Below are positions 50,827 to 64,000 of a DNA stretch of 64,000 nt, piece by piece; within the stretch, counting starts at the first letter, position 1; each line of letters starts with the position of its first letter. The translations under genes were made by a program, and so were the position numbers. This stretch comes from Halictus rubicundus. Lineage: Eukaryota > Arthropoda > Insecta > Hymenoptera > Halictidae. Under the pieces are notes generated by a model. It did not search any database. It was not told where the DNA came from and was given only the letters and a program-made list of their open reading frames with translations. The stretch is from contig NC_135164.1 of assembly GCF_050948215.1 (NCBI RefSeq), positions 9,367,116 through 9,431,115 on the forward strand, read 5' to 3'.

Positions 50827-53040
50827 CTTTCTCTCACTCTCTTACCCGGCGTGCTCGATTGTCCCGTAATGAATAAAAGCACGCATAATGGAGACCTGGG
50901 TAAACGTAGATACGTTCGCAGCTCATTTCCGTCTCGCCGGGAATATTCCTCATTAGTTGTTGCGCGTTAAATGTCACAGTCCCTGACGTATGCGCTTTTT
51001 CACGCGGCCACGATAAGAAAGCGTTTAGCGGGAGAGTTGCGCGTTCACTCTGGCCGTGCGTGACTGCGCTTCGATGCTTGACAGCGATCATTTTGGGCTT
51101 CCAGACAACCGGCCTCCCGTATGCGATTCGAGACGGGCAAACGTAATCGGTATAGCTCTCCTCCGATTTCGATCATTCTCCGATAAACGGGCATCTGAAA
51201 ATTTCAGATCCACTGCTACCACTCCGTTGAGATTTTAATTACATCAAGCGGAAGCAGAGAAAAATCGAACCGATCGGAATCGAAGTGGGCAACATTGCGT
51301 AGAGCAATATCAACCCGGTTGAAATGAATGCCGAATTGAACAGAATAAAACCGCATGATAGGAGTTTGCACGGAGAAGTGTTTTATCGTGAGAAAAATAT
51401 TACTCCGGGATTCCATCCGGGTGAGGGAAAGGATCGCATCGGGGGAGGGTGGAAATCCGCCCCTGTCTCCTGATATCCATTTCCCGATACATCACACTTA
51501 ATCACAGTCATAAGTCCCTCCGGGTTGAGCCCCGTCCCCCGGCAACCAGATTTCCCCTGGTTAAACCACGGTAAACCATACATAATAGGCAAACAGAGAA
51601 CGTATGGGGTCCATCGTCGCGGCGCTTGACTTTTCGTATGTAATGCTAGGCTTTTATGGGGTGCATAAACGGCCGCGAAACTTCTGTCCGGCGTCTGGCA
51701 CCGCGGCGAACTATAATCGAGTCCCTCGAGGCGGACAATAGTTCTCCGTGGATTTCACCCCTAAGGATCTTGTCCACAGATCGTTGGGTGGCCGAGATTC
51801 AATTTAGGAGCGCGCAACATTAAACGCTTATTTATATCGTCGACCAGTTTTTATGGACCCTCCTGTATCTACGAATTGAAATGTCTTCACGGAGGGGTTG
51901 GTGTTATCGGCGAGTATAGTATCTTCCTGATCAGCCACCCCCGCGTTTTTCAAGTGGCCTCGGCTGTGCTCGTTGTTTTTATCTCCTCCGCGACCACCCT
52001 CTTTATCTCGATACCGGTTCATTCTTCCTTCAAACCGATTTTCAACGCGTGATCGCTCTTCTGCTTTTCGAGATTTTCATAGTCTTTCTTGTTGACGCTC
52101 CGAATTCGAGGAGGGTTGTATCCCGAAGAAGTTAACGTTAAGAGGGAAACGCCCGTGTAGTTGTTTTCTGAGAGAGGCGACCGCGTTCCCGTTCCATTGT
52201 GCGACGATTCCTGGAGCAGCTCCTTTTTCCTTTGTCTCCGAGCAGCAGCCGGCGCGGGGGATCCTTTCTCGCCGTGGAACAAGTTAGTAATTAATTTTTG
52301 CGAATTACTCGGCAGTCGACGTGCTGCCACCGGTATACGTGCAACTGGAGCGCTATCTTTCCTTGTTCCCGCGGCTCGTCTCTCCTAAATAGCGATGGCC
52401 TCGAGGAGCCGGCGCTCGTCGAACATTGATTCACACCCCCCTGGACAAACACGTTTTCGGTCAAATTAAAACTGACTTGTCTAGATTGCGATTTTCTAAA
52501 TCCGTCTACCGTTTTAAATTGCACCTGCTCGTTTTTCTCGTAGCTGCATGAAATCCGCGTTTGCAGCGAATATTTCAAGGATTGCGAGACGTACGATCAT
52601 TGGGCAAATGCCTTTCGAAAGCACTTAATTTGTCCGCGTAACAATGTTCTTGCAGGAAATTACGAGCGGCAAAGAAACAGCAATTGCAGTGGCCAGGTTC
52701 GAGAGATTGCCGGGCAAAAAGGGGGTTAAAGGGAAAGTAGATTGATGTTATTTGTTCGTGCGTGGGGTTGGTTCTTGTCCATCGCGAGCGCGGCTCGTCG
52801 AGTCGTCCGCCCGCGTCTCCGCCGCCCTTTCCGCCCTTTCCGCCCTTCCGCCCTTCCGCGGCCGTGTGCAGAGAGAGAGCCGCCCCTTTCCCCGTTTCAG
52901 CACAACTCAATTTCTCGTTTCATTCTCCAAGCACGGTGCTATCTCGTTCGCCCGCCTGAGTTCCCCCGACGGCCGCGTATAATACGCCACCTACCCAGTT
53001 ATAATAATGGGCACGGAGGGGTTGGCACCGACACCACCGA

Positions 53041-53105
53041 CGCCGCCGCTGCCGACGCCGACGCCGACGCCGACACCGCCGTCGCGTCGCGTCGCGTCGC
53101 GTCGG
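53041..53105. repeat. GACGCC and GTCGC short tandem repeats
   Basis: CCGACGCCGACGCCGACGCC followed by four CGTCG units, in a very CG-rich stretch. The encoded Ala-Asp run in the plus frame is a repeat artefact. Confidence 0.8.
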
Positions 53106-53279
53106 TTCGCCGCGGTATAGCGCTGCCAGAGAGCACGCTGGTATTGGTTGATATTTCCAACAGTTATGTAATTTCCTGGGTATTGTCGGGGGCTCCAGAG
53201 AGAGCTCGTAGCTACTCGACTCTGTTCCCTTCTGGCTCCATCCTCCTGCTCGCTCTTCGGAAAGAGAAGGAGAACGCCG

Positions 53280-53282
<3 letters not shown>

Positions 53283-53329
<47 letters not shown>
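53283..53329. repeat. (GA)n microsatellite
   Basis: About twenty-three perfect GA units, the longest dinucleotide tract in the window. It lies 200-300 bp upstream of an exon-like open frame. Confidence 0.95.
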
Positions 53330-53332
<3 letters not shown>

Positions 53333-53564
53333 ACGGAAACGCCGGAATAGAAAGAGAGACGTAGAGAGAGGGATTCCTGCTTGATAGAGGGAGAAAGAGA
53401 GAGAGGGACTCGACGGAGAACGAGAGGCGAATACGAACGAAGCCGAGTCTGCGGCGTCGAGAGAAACGAGACAGAAGCTGGGAGAGAGGAAGAGCCACGA
53501 AGATGCTGGGGCGGCTACGAGCTAGCGACCTCTCAACGGCCCCCAGCCTCCTCCGCTCTCGCAG

Positions 53565-53699
53565 GAGCAGACCGTGCACAGGACGACTCTCTTCGAGTTC
53601 GCCACTCGAGATCGCACGGACAGCCATCCCGTGGCTGTCACGGCCACCGAAGGATCGCAGATAGGAATGTACGGACCGACGAGTGGTTACTCGGTGTCA
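53565..53699 (+). CDS. Exon-like open frame, gene unknown (doubtful)
   Basis: After a good acceptor (CTCCTCCGCTCTCGCAG, ending 53564) a frame runs with ordinary amino-acid composition (start EQTVHRTTLFEFATRDR, later IGMYGPTSGYSVS) to a TGA at 53703. A possible but weak donor GTGATC follows 53699. The frame is also open upstream to a TAG at 53523. Third-position G/C use resembles the real exons in this window. There is no partner exon in sight and no family match. It may be an internal or first coding exon of a gene extending right, or chance. Confidence 0.2.
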
Positions 53700-56600
53700 C
53701 GGTGATCATGGATACTGTCACCGGCCGCTGCTAATTTGCACGAATGTCGCGGATCCGGATTCTTCGAGCGTTCCGACGCGCAACGCGGTTCGAAGAAACA
53801 GCCCCCGGCTGCGCACCGCTCTGACGGATCCTCCGATGGATTCCCCGCGATTTTACCACCGAGCGCTTATTCTCTGACCCTCTTTGCCTCTGCTCGATCG
53901 GACGATCCCTTGCCGCAGCTCTCCGGATCTCTTACACAACGCTGCAACCACCTAAACGAGACCGATGTATACTCCTTTAGAACAATAGCAGGATTCAATT
54001 GATTCAATCGATGAAAAGAAGTATTTTTTAGTAGGATGCTGAACATTCGACGAATCTAAAAATCTCGCTGTACCACTTTCAGCTAGGTACAGTTATTGGA
54101 AAAATAAAGAGATGTAGATCCCTGGGTCCTGGAATCAAAGCAGACAACTTTTATTTTACGTAAACCACCGGCAGTCTACCGAGCACCGTAGTTGCAGAGG
54201 AAATCGTGGAGCAAGTAGTAAAACTACAAGGATATCGGCGTGGTTCTAGTCCGTTCTTTTTCGCGACGGAAGCTGGAAGGATCCTTTCGGTGGGAAACGA
54301 TGGGGATCCTGACGCGTGAAAGAAGAAGGCGCCTCGTGTGACAAGAAACCGTATATTAGGCGGCGAGATCGCGACGTCCGTCCTAATTCTCACGATCGGG
54401 CGTCCCGATGCTCCTTAAGCGACCCATAAAACGCAGGAAATTACCGGGTAGGTACCTCGTGACGTTCTTCCCGATACGGACGTTATCGTCGGCGAGGCGG
54501 CATCGCCTTCTCCAGAGCTCGGGATCGGTGCGGCGCGGCGGCAGGGACGAGAACAGAACCGAGAAACCGCTTCGAGGCGGGTAGGAGGAACGTCTTTCCT
54601 CGCCGAGGAAACGGGAAGAAGCGAAGAGAGGTCGAAAGAGAGGCGCGAGATAGAGGGTAGTTTCTTCGGGGGGCCTTTCAGCGAACCATCTCACGTGCAA
54701 CGATTCTCTATTGTGTGTCGCGGCGGCTAAGGCCGGCTTTTTCTTGCCCCGGGAATCCTCGGGCTCCTAATTTCGGAGTCAGGCGATGGAAAGAAATATC
54801 GCGGCGTCCACTGGATATAAAAGGACGCCGTAAACTCGGCCCGAACGATTCCTAACTTCCCTTCTAGCTGGCCGAGGCTCGACCTTTTTAAACGTCGACG
54901 AGCACTCCGAGTTTTCCGGCCCGCGGAATCGATACCGAGGAACCACTGTCCTCTGGACGGGGCGCAAACGCCCGCAAACCGTGTCGCGAATTTGCTCGCT
55001 GTCCCTTTATTAAACCCCCCGCCACGCTACCTGGTCCATCCGCGAAACCCTGCTCTATTTAATTTAAAATAGATTAAAACAACTGAAAAGACTGCCAGTG
55101 AAAAGACTCGAGCGAAACACGATTGTGAACATCAGGATTTTCGGCAGTCGATGGAACATTGCCAGTCGGCAGGGAGAAGCTTGAGTCGAGGGTGTATAAA
55201 AGTGTGCAACAGCCTTGTCGCGTCGCTGGGAAGGGCTCGTTAATTCGCTTTGGTAATTAAACTGCCGCGTGATTAACGACGGCTCGATGAAACGCGTCTG
55301 GCTCGGCCCGAGTCTGCGGGCAGAAAACCACAGGCGGAGAAAATATGAGCGTGCGAGCGAGCGAGCGAGCAAGCGAGTAACATGCCGCCAGTTATCGGTA
55401 GCACGGAGAGAGAGTTCTGTAGCAATGGCGCGGCGACGCGTAGTTTAATTAACAATGAGCACGTCCCCGCGACGTCAAGCTGAATCCCGGACAATGAGAA
55501 GTTGTCAGCGCCGGCTCCGGGTGGGGGCTCCACCGGAGGAAGGGGTTGCTATTCGTTGAACACGGCTATAGCTGTGCACGATAACGCCCCGGCGACGTTT
55601 TGTCCCCGCAGCACCGTGCTTTTCGCCGGCCGCGAGACTATTATTGACCAATTATTTGCGACATCGAGCAAACCCCTCCATTCCACCCTTTACCTGCCAA
55701 ACTGCATATTTTTTCGTCATCCAACTGATCGGGACCTTTCTCCTTGCGATCTTTGCTTCAGGCAATTCGAGGCCCGGGGCTGTCATCCCCCTTTCTGTGG
55801 AAAATGCCAGACATTTGTTTATATTACGCTTACGCTTCCTTCTATCATTTTGCTTTCTGTCTCCTTGCATTATTGACAGAGTATGCAACCACAAATTCTG
55901 TCTTTCGATGATATTCAATGGCAGGGCTCGAGGAGAATATTACAAGGATAATCGGTACGATGATTCACGTTGAAATTGGTAGTTTTATTCGAATGTAACG
56001 GCAGGGTGGCGCGATTTGGCGCAATAAAATCCATTCGGTGCGGGTTTTTACGGTGACACCGAAGCCTCGGGGCTGACTCGTCGGTTAATATTGACTGGCA
56101 GCGGTTACGCGTGCGCCAAAGTGGTTGCTTGCCCGAACAACCCTCCCATTTTAACTCGCATCCCCTGAAACCTCGGCCACCCCACCAGGCCGCGGCGGAG
56201 CTCGGAATGCTCATGGCGCGTGTGCTTTTCCACCTTCTATCGGAATCGTTTCTGCGATACGTATTTTCCCTGTGATTTACCATCCAGCCCGGCCCTTATC
56301 TGCCCAATGAATTCTATAAATATCAATTTAATCGAATCCCGGAACAGCTCGGAATTCCATTGTTCATCCTTGCAGGGCCGGCGCGGCGATCTTGTAATTC
56401 CTCGATCCGCGGTAGCGAACGGGTCTATTAATTGCAAAATTATAAGTGCGTCTATCGCGTAGCTTCCTCAGTTAGCTTCTAATTTGTCCGACGCCAGCCA
56501 CCGATCAATACATCAATTTATGGTACACCGAGCCGCACAATTATACGACGCTCCTGACGTCATATCTATCCGGTTTTCCGGGCGAAGACGAAGTTACTAT

Positions 56601-58515
56601 TCTCGACGGCACAATTAACCGGCAATGTGCAAGTGTTCGGCAAAGTAACATCATGTCTAAACAATCCTGTTATCTTAGCACGTCCCCGTTCCGAACTCGG
56701 CCAGGAGCTCCGCGCGGCGAACGTTCGCGAAGTTCAAATGGCAGAGGAGCCTGCACAGTAGTTAGTGTCACGATAAGCACCGGAACAATTGCGATAACTG
56801 CCGACGAGGCACGTTCGCGTCGACGAGCCCCGAAATCACCCGAGCGCCACCGAAAAATTAATTTTTTCCTTCCACCACTGTTATCGATCTGCCATTATCA
56901 CAGCTCTGCCCGAAACGTCTAATCTTTCAACGCTTACTTTTTTACCTATTCGGTGCATTCTTCTTGTCAGAATTTATGAAAACACTTGCTAATTAATTAC
57001 CACGGTTCTACCGATTTCCCAAGGGCTCCGTTAATTTGGCTCGCCGGAGCTCGTTATTGTTGTCGATGATGGGTGAGTTGGCGAACCGTTCGTTGAACCC
57101 ATCGTGGCCCCGTATATGGGTCTGGAGATCGTGTTAACGGCGATCCCCGGGTTTTATTTCATCTGGTGCAGTAAATAATCGCTGCACGACTCCGTGGCGG
57201 TCGCGACTAGCGGGGAGCACACGTCGAAGAATAAATTCTCATTACTTTGCATTGTTTCGCCGCGGGGTCGGGCCACGGGCAATCAGAAACAGATAGGCAC
57301 GCGGCAGATAAAAGTAAGTTTGAGGCAGCGCGCGGGCATTTGTAGCCGGGATAGGTACGTGTCGGGCGAATACAACGATATTCGAAATGTCAGGAGTGCA
57401 GTCACGTTTGCGCGCTCGCCTTAAACGTGAGATATGGTCGGGCTAATGTGAGATTAAGTTGCTCTCTTATTTCGAAAGGCAACATTTGTACGGCGAGAAG
57501 GCAACCGCTGTAAAATGGCACCCCGGGAAAAATCGGCGGCGAGCTGCTTCTCCCCGCCTGCGACGCGATCCGTGCTCTTTAGATCCCGATGGATCCACCG
57601 GCGCGCCGGTTTCGAATTAAACAATGATTCCGACAAGCAGAAAGGACCGCTACAGCAAAGGCAATTGCGAACAACAATGCGTGCGAGGATAGACCGACTG
57701 CCGCTAATTTATTCAGGGAGCGGGAATCGGTCAACTAATTGTTCGCGGAGGTCATTCAATTATCCGGACGGGGGTCGAAAAAAAAAGCGGGGGCGGTAGA
57801 ATGCGGCGGCAGGCTGGTTCGCGGTGCCAATTAGAAGGTAACTGTAGCTAATCGAGTTTTCCGCGCGCAATTGTCACGTCGTTTCGCCACCCGCGTCCGA
57901 CGAGGTGGCCCGAAATTCTCGGCTCTGCCCCCTCGGCGAGGTATTCGCATTCAACTGTCGTCCTTTCGTAATAATTGCTACCGATTCCCAACCGCCATGC
58001 TGCATTTCCAGCTTTTTACCTCGGCGATCCCCTTCTCCTGCGTCTCTCCCACCCGTTTGCCTTCTCTCTCTCCAGTTCGCGCGTCCTTTCCCCTGATCCT
58101 CTCCTTCGCCGTGTTCTCTATCCTTGTCCTTGTCCTCCCCTCTTCCCGTTCCGCTCTAACCAGCGATCCTCTTTCTCTCGCCCCTTCGGCTAGGTGCACG
58201 GCCGTTTCCTTTTCACCGTGGTCTGTCCTTTTCTTCAACAGGGAACATCTTCTAGTTACCTCCATCTTCCAGGCTGCCTCGGACTCCCCACCATGGGAAC
58301 AGCGTTTCCTCGTCTAATGCACATCCCCTACGCCAGACCACCTGTCTCCGTCGGTAGCACCGCTCGACCCGATGCATCCGTCCTTGTCGGAAGCGCACAC
58401 GGGCTTGCACGTACAAGTGCATCGACGCGCTTGTGCGCGAACCGTGCACGTGGTGAACGATTCCTCTCCTTCCCCTCCGAGCATCTTCCCTCCTCGTTGC
58501 ACCCCCGGGCTAGGT

Positions 58516-58526
58516 AACATGGCCGC
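58516..58526 (+). promoter_or_regulatory. YY1/Pho-like motif
   Basis: AACATGGCCGC, close to an interrupted CT tract (about 58600-58670). Pho-plus-GAGA neighbours are typical of Polycomb response elements in flies. Confidence 0.3.
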
Positions 58527-61500
58527 TTCAGTGGCGCAATTAGAGGAAGCCTGCGCGTGTGCACGCCGACTACAATATCATTAAGATACGGGTCCCTCCC
58601 CTCGCTCTCTCTCTCCCTCTCGCTCGTGCTTTCTCTCTTCTGCTCTCTCGGTCTCTCTTTCTCTTCTACCACTCCTGAGGCTCGTTTTTCCCCTTTTGCA
58701 CCACCGGTTCGCCTTTCCTCCCGCTTCCGTTAGCTCCTCGTCCAACACTTTCCCTCTTGTCGCGTCCTCCTCGCTCGCTCCCTCGCAACAACGTCGGGAT
58801 GGGGCGAGAGGAACGACCACTGCAGCGACACACCGACCAAGATAATTGCTTAATTGTCAACCCCCGGTCCCGGTCCAGTCGTTTCGCGAATCACGCTTCG
58901 AGCACCGTCGCGTCTACTTACACCCCCGCGAACTACCTCTTCACCGGTTCATTTCTGCGGATTAATTAATTGCTCTTGAAACCGACAGAAAAATGAAACC
59001 ACGTCACGGAACCATTACACGGTCAGAAACTGCGTCCTCCGTTTCCCGAGTACGTTTACACTAATTCTCGAACCACAACTAAAATTCGCAAGCTTCCTGG
59101 CGAATCTTCGACGTGACCGAGCGGATCGACGAGATCCCCCGTCCGGCGGCCTCCCGATCGGCTAATGAAGATCTCGAGATACCGCGTAGCCGGAACCGCG
59201 ATTAATCGAGGCCCTGCTGCATTTCGAAATCGTCCTTATTACCAAAAACCCGAAAAGCCCTCGGCTAACGACGTGGAGGCCGGCTCGCCTTTTGTCGGAG
59301 TGTCCTCTCCCCGGTCTTCCCCCCTCTGGTTTCTCCCTTTTCCCGGGGCCGTGCTCGTCGATCCTCCAACGATCCTCCGCGATTCTCCGCCACGAGAGGA
59401 CCACCCCTTTGGTAAAACGTTGGCCTCGACGTTGCCCGGGAGGCCGAAGGGGGAGGGTGCAGCGTATCTGCGGGTCGCTGGTATAAATCCTTATAAATTG
59501 ACAAAAAAGCGGGGATATCAGCTGGCGAGATCTCGTGGTAACCCGCTACCAGGGCTCCCTTTAGCTCCCCATGCTAAAACAAAAGGCGACCCACCTCGCG
59601 GCACATACTTCGGGGCACACGCACGCGCCCCCGTGCAAACACAGACGTACGCGCCGAACGGATACGTGCACACTGCACGCACACACATGCGCGCACGGTT
59701 CTCGATGTATCTCGTGTTCGAGAAACACGTGTGCACGCGCTCGTTTCCAGCGTTTCGTGCGCGACTCGCGGACAAAAGTTTTCGGTACGCCACGCTACTG
59801 CCGCCGCGGCCCGAATCTGGATTTAGCTGCAGAGAATCGATCGTACGGCGACCGGCAGTAACAGCAACCGATCCACCATTTTCTCGGACGATCGTTGTTT
59901 ATGTATTCATCGAGGCAGAGTCACGAAAAATCCCGACGTTTGTCTATTTCCATTGTAGAACAGAGTGAAGCATGGACTGCCAGTTGGAAAAAACAATTGC
60001 TCGCGGCTGCGGGATAACAGAATAACGAAGCTCACGGGACCGAGACAAGACGATCCTCTTTCCCAGATGGTTCGTCCCGTTTTTTCCCCCAAGGACCTTT
60101 TACCTTCCCCTACCGTACGATGCTCATATTAGCATGATACGCGTACACCGTTCGCCGGGATTTTTCCTCGGGAGTTAACGAACCTCGAACAATTAACGAG
60201 GTTTTCGTGGGGGAGTGAACTAGGAGCGACCGGGCAACCGAAGCACACAGTGCTTTGCTGGCCGATTATAGTGTTCGCCTGTGCTGTGTACAACCACGGT
60301 GAAAGGTCCGCGTTATTAAGTAAGATATCACCGATGCTTTTGGTAGATAGCGGGGGCCGTCGTCGGGCGAATATTATGATCGATATGTTTCCGGGGCAGA
60401 CGAAAGAGAGAAAGAGAAAGAGAGAGAGAGGAGGTACACGTATTACAGACAAGGCGATGTTTTCATTTCGCTGATCGTTCCACGCCGGAGTTGCTCAAAC
60501 GGGAATGCGGGGGTCTGCAGAAGCTCTTTTCTTGTAATAAGCGTCGTTACCAGACGTTCCAGGCTGATAGCAGGCAGGCTACCAGTTACATGATAAATCC
60601 TGTTGTCCTCAATTTATGAGACGAAACGCCTCCGCTTCTTATGGCCTTCCCGAGGATTCAATTCGAATCGCAGGGGCTCTCGTCAAGCAGGAAAAGTCGA
60701 GAAGCTATAAGTGGTTCTCGGGTCAGGAGCCTGTAATTAACTATTTCAATTCAACGTACCGTCTTCTCTCAATATTATGAGACGCAGATATGAGTTAAAT
60801 TTAACCGAGCACTGGCGCAGTTTGAGCGCAGACGTCTGGGACAGAGTGTATGGGGGGGGCTCAGTGGTACGGCCCTGAACGGGCCCGAAGAAGGGAACCG
60901 ATCGGGGGACCGAGCGGTTCTTGCTGGTAGCGGTGAGTGCCGGGCGTACGAGCGCTCGCGCGGAGAGTAAGACAGTGGCCACGAAATAAGAAACCGGTTG
61001 GGACCCAATTTACTTAACAACGGCCGAGAATCCAACACTTACGGATGTCCACGTGTGCGCTCCGAGCGCTCGCGCCCGCGCGACCTCGTTCCCCCGTCGT
61101 TGGGGGTAGATTTGTGTGGGTTCGGCCAGCGCCATTACCACCGAGATTACAACCACCAGCACGGCCGATCGTTGCTCGCTACCGACGTCGCCTGTAACTG
61201 TTATTACCCCGCTATTAACAATGCGGTCTCGCGTCGCTGCTCCACCATAGCATTGTTCGCCTGTCCCTGGAACCGCGATCAACGCTCGAATTAGGGGCGT
61301 AATTTACCGATCGATACGGCCCCCGCATTCTTCACCACAGATCCTTCCCCGTTCTCCGAAAAAAACCATCAAAAAATAGCAACCCGACCAGGACATTCTG
61401 CTGAATCAAAACTCCAACACTCGTGGCAAAATAATTGAAGTGAAGCGTTTGAACGTGCCGTGGTTGTTTTAAATTTTGGGAAGGTGGTTGGTATGGATTG

Positions 61501-62656
61501 CGAGCGGCAAAATCTTGATTCGGGACCAGTGTGTAAGGAGCGGCGCGGCGCGGCGCGTCGGCATGGCAGCGAGAGGTTCCCTTCCCATTGGCAGCGCGGC
61601 CTGACACTACCACCGAGCGGCATCACCAATTCTCACCAGCACGGGCAAAGAGACAGAGAGAGAGAGAGAGAGAGGCGACCGGGGCCGTGTACGGTAGCCA
61701 GCTACTAATTTCGACTTCATCGGCCGAGATAAGGCCGGAATTTTTGCCACTGCGGCCCCGAGGGGACCGGCGCTAACACGGGCCCCGGGACTCCTTAATT
61801 TTCTGCCTCACGGAGAAACCGTGTAGCCGCTCCGATCCCGGTAATTAGTAGATTCTATTTTTGTATCATATCGGATCGAGCATTCGGCTCGAGCGAGAAC
61901 CAATAAAGTTATTAAAACAGTTCCACGGCGTTCTTCGGGCCTCGTTTCGTCGGCTCCGCCGCTTGCTTTATCGCCAAATTAGTTTGCCTCCGACGGAACC
62001 TAACAAGCACCGCCGATACGCTTATGAAAATTTAAGGTAACCGGCTTGTTAACGAGCCGACGATACAATTAACACCGGGACTACCCAAACGGACCTCTCT
62101 TACGGCCCCGTTCAATTCACTCGCGATCCGGTAGTTGGTTCCCTGTCGACGCCAACGCTCCGTACTACTAGTTACAAGCTTTCTTGTCAATCTGACATGC
62201 ATTTCTCATCGACTCTGGAAACCACTGCACCTTGCACGTACCGATTTACAATGGTGTAGAATGTATAAATACCTAGTAGTCGTCGTACCAGTCTTTCGAT
62301 GCCCAGCAGTAAATTCTCCTTGTTGAAATTAAGATTTCTCCTGTTCGGAAATAAGAAGAAGAATAAACGAAGCAATTATCGGCATGTTGAAATGAATTTT
62401 TCGACACGTATAGATCAGAAGTGTCCCAACGGCCACCCCCGGGTCAATTAACGTTCCGAAAATTATTCTTCGCGCTCGAGACGACGAGGACGAGGCTTCC
62501 CGGGCAACAGATATTCAAGAAGAGCGAGCAGCTATTGAAAATTTTAGTAGGATCGTTAACGAGGCGGCGACAGCATCGGGATTCCTGGGCGAGAGTGAAA
62601 ATTAATATCGGCTGAGATCGTTAACCTTTCGACGATCAGCCGCGAGAAAGAGAGCG

Positions 62657-62660
<4 letters not shown>

Positions 62661-62689
<29 letters not shown>
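62661..62689. repeat. (GA)n microsatellite
   Basis: About fourteen perfect GA units. Confidence 0.9.
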
Positions 62690-62692
<3 letters not shown>

Positions 62693-64000
62693 CTTGATCG
62701 AGCGTGGGACGCTCGGTGGCTAATTCACATCCTCGAGATTTTTATTCGCTGCGGATCGAACGAGGAGGCGGAGGCGAGTCTCTCGCGCGATTCGTTTTGT
62801 CAACGGGCCTAACTAGCTATAATTTAAGCGGCTCGGTTCGCGGGCACCGGCAAAAAATAAATGAACGTATTAAATTTGATTATTTTATCGCCCCGCCAAC
62901 GGGGCCCATTCACCGCTGAGGTATCCCCTCTAATTGCGAGCATAATTTCCGGTTTTTATTCGGCCGGGCCCGCGGGGACCGCTCGGCCCGCGCGCTACTA
63001 ATTTCGATCCCATCGATGGAGATAAGCCACGGCATTTTTCTCAGACGTGCCCGAGAGCCGCCTTCGAATCGCGGACTTCTTCATTTTCGCAGTGATCCGC
63101 CGCGGCGGAGAATTCCACCGGCTCGAGTCATTAGGCGAGGACTCGATGATGTTACCTCGTCCTAACGGCGCGGCGCGAGGCGCTCGCATAAGGCTGCGGT
63201 TATACTCGATGCGATTCCGAGCGACACTCTGGTCGTCCCACCATTTCTTCTGATTGCGTCCGAATAATTCTTGCGATTTAACATATTATTTTGAACGTCT
63301 CAAGATTATTCAAGACAGAAAGTATCGTTTTTAAAAACCGGCTGGTCCCTTTGAGACTTCTTGTCGGGGGGAGATCGCGCCCAGTAGAACCGCAGCCTAA
63401 CGTGGAATTAGCCGGCAACATAATGTCCCCGATTACGTTCCCCGAGGTAGTATCGATAAGATGTGGCGGGCTAACGAGGCCACGAAATACTTCGTGCCGT
63501 TGCGCGCGATTGAATCAAATTAGTTTATCATCCGGTAGCTTTGACGTTTCGGTACTCGACGATCTGCATCCCCGGCCCTTCCGCTAAGCCGGAATTGCTC
63601 AATAAGCGCTCTACCATCAGCGTTTCGCCGCCAACGTTTATTCGAATGGACCTTTTCCTGTTCGAACGGCCACACGCTAATTGGGTTGCACAGGTTTCCA
63701 GTTTTGCGGACTGTTCTGTACAAAAATCCCGTCGAGCGAATCTCTTTGAGCGGACGATCCTTGGGATAAAAATTCAGGTTTCGATTCCATTTAGTTCCTG
63801 ACTTTCCAGAGGGGCGTGAAAGCGCCTGTAGACCGATCCAGGCCCAATAACTTCATCCTAATCGTGGTAGAGTTGAAAACACTCTCGCTTGACGCTGAGG
63901 AACGCTTGTTCCCTCGGTTTATCGTCGAGTCGAGATAGCAGGATGGATGTTACGGTCGGAGGAATGTTCAGAACGTCTGTGGTAGACGTTCTTCTAGCAC

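Larger units (their letters stand above)
33447..52700. other. Long non-coding block with regulatory-looking sequence
   Basis: About 19 kb has no exon that can be defended. It is rich in TAATTA/ATTAAT homeodomain-type cores, GATA-like and CG-rich patches, and CT/GA or trinucleotide microsatellites (separate entries). Open frames of 100-311 codons occur, but they overlap on both strands and follow GC skew or simple repeats. The look is that of an insect regulatory desert or a large first intron. No tRNA, rRNA or CRISPR array was noticed. Confidence 0.55.
53706..64000. other. Non-coding block to the right edge
   Basis: No defensible exon. The block is rich in TAATTA cores, CG-rich patches, CT/GA tracts (61655-61674, 62661-62689 and broken runs near 58600) and a CA-rich stretch near 59610-59700. 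Open frames over these regions have low complexity and overlap on both strands. Confidence 0.55.

Noticed and set aside
52742..53350. 202-codon plus-strand frame
   Set aside because: Made of Arg/Pro-rich CG sequence, an Ala-Asp repeat and an Arg-Glu run from the GA microsatellite; overlapped by a 235-codon minus frame of Ser-Leu from the same repeat.
1..64000. CRISPR arrays, bacterial operons, prophage
   Set aside because: No spaced direct repeats of CRISPR type, no Shine-Dalgarno-led gene strings. Introns and splice signals show a eukaryotic genome.

Overview
The window looks like nuclear DNA of an insect. The protein-coding genes are split by short GT-AG introns, CpG is abundant, and long CT/GA, GAA and GAC microsatellites are scattered throughout. 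There are no operons or ribosome binding sites. The protein families, compact introns and high CpG content fit a hymenopteran, perhaps a bee, but the order and species are inference, not something the sequence proves.

Layout. (1) 1-1.95 kb, minus strand: at least three, probably four exons of an unidentified gene with a long, disordered Ser/Thr/Pro/Ala-rich region. The gene runs off the left edge. (2) 10.2-13.4 kb, minus strand: a complete 12-exon gene for a secreted or surface-anchored, cysteine-rich insect protein of unknown function. It has a signal peptide, repeated CxxC-type modules, a His/Gln-rich linker and a hydrophobic C-terminus. (3) 18.7-22.4 kb, plus strand: a complete 11-exon gene for a phospholipase D3/D4-family type II membrane protein with both HKD motifs. 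(4) 28.5-31.85 kb, plus strand: a complete 8-exon fatty acyl-CoA reductase with the Rossmann motif, YxxxK motif, C-terminal FAR domain and a tail anchor. It has one GC-AG intron. (5) 32.4-33.45 kb: a foldback repeat, with long terminal inverted repeats enclosing 176-bp tandem units that carry CTCF-like core motifs. (6) 33.5-64 kb: a roughly 30-kb non-coding block with microsatellites, TAATTA-rich stretches, YY1/Pho-like motifs, a diverged duplicated TATA-like module and a few open frames of doubtful status, including one exon-like frame near 53.6 kb.

The three complete genes do not form an obvious pathway. PLD3-type proteins act in endolysosomal nucleic-acid or lipid turnover. Fatty acyl-CoA reductases make fatty alcohols for wax, hydrocarbon and pheromone synthesis. 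The surface protein has no known role. The most unusual feature is the foldback element with reiterated CTCF-like cores just 3' of the reductase. The long regulatory-looking desert that follows is consistent with the flank or first intron of a developmental gene outside the window. All exon boundaries were read by eye from splice sites and reading-frame phase and should be accurate to a base or two.
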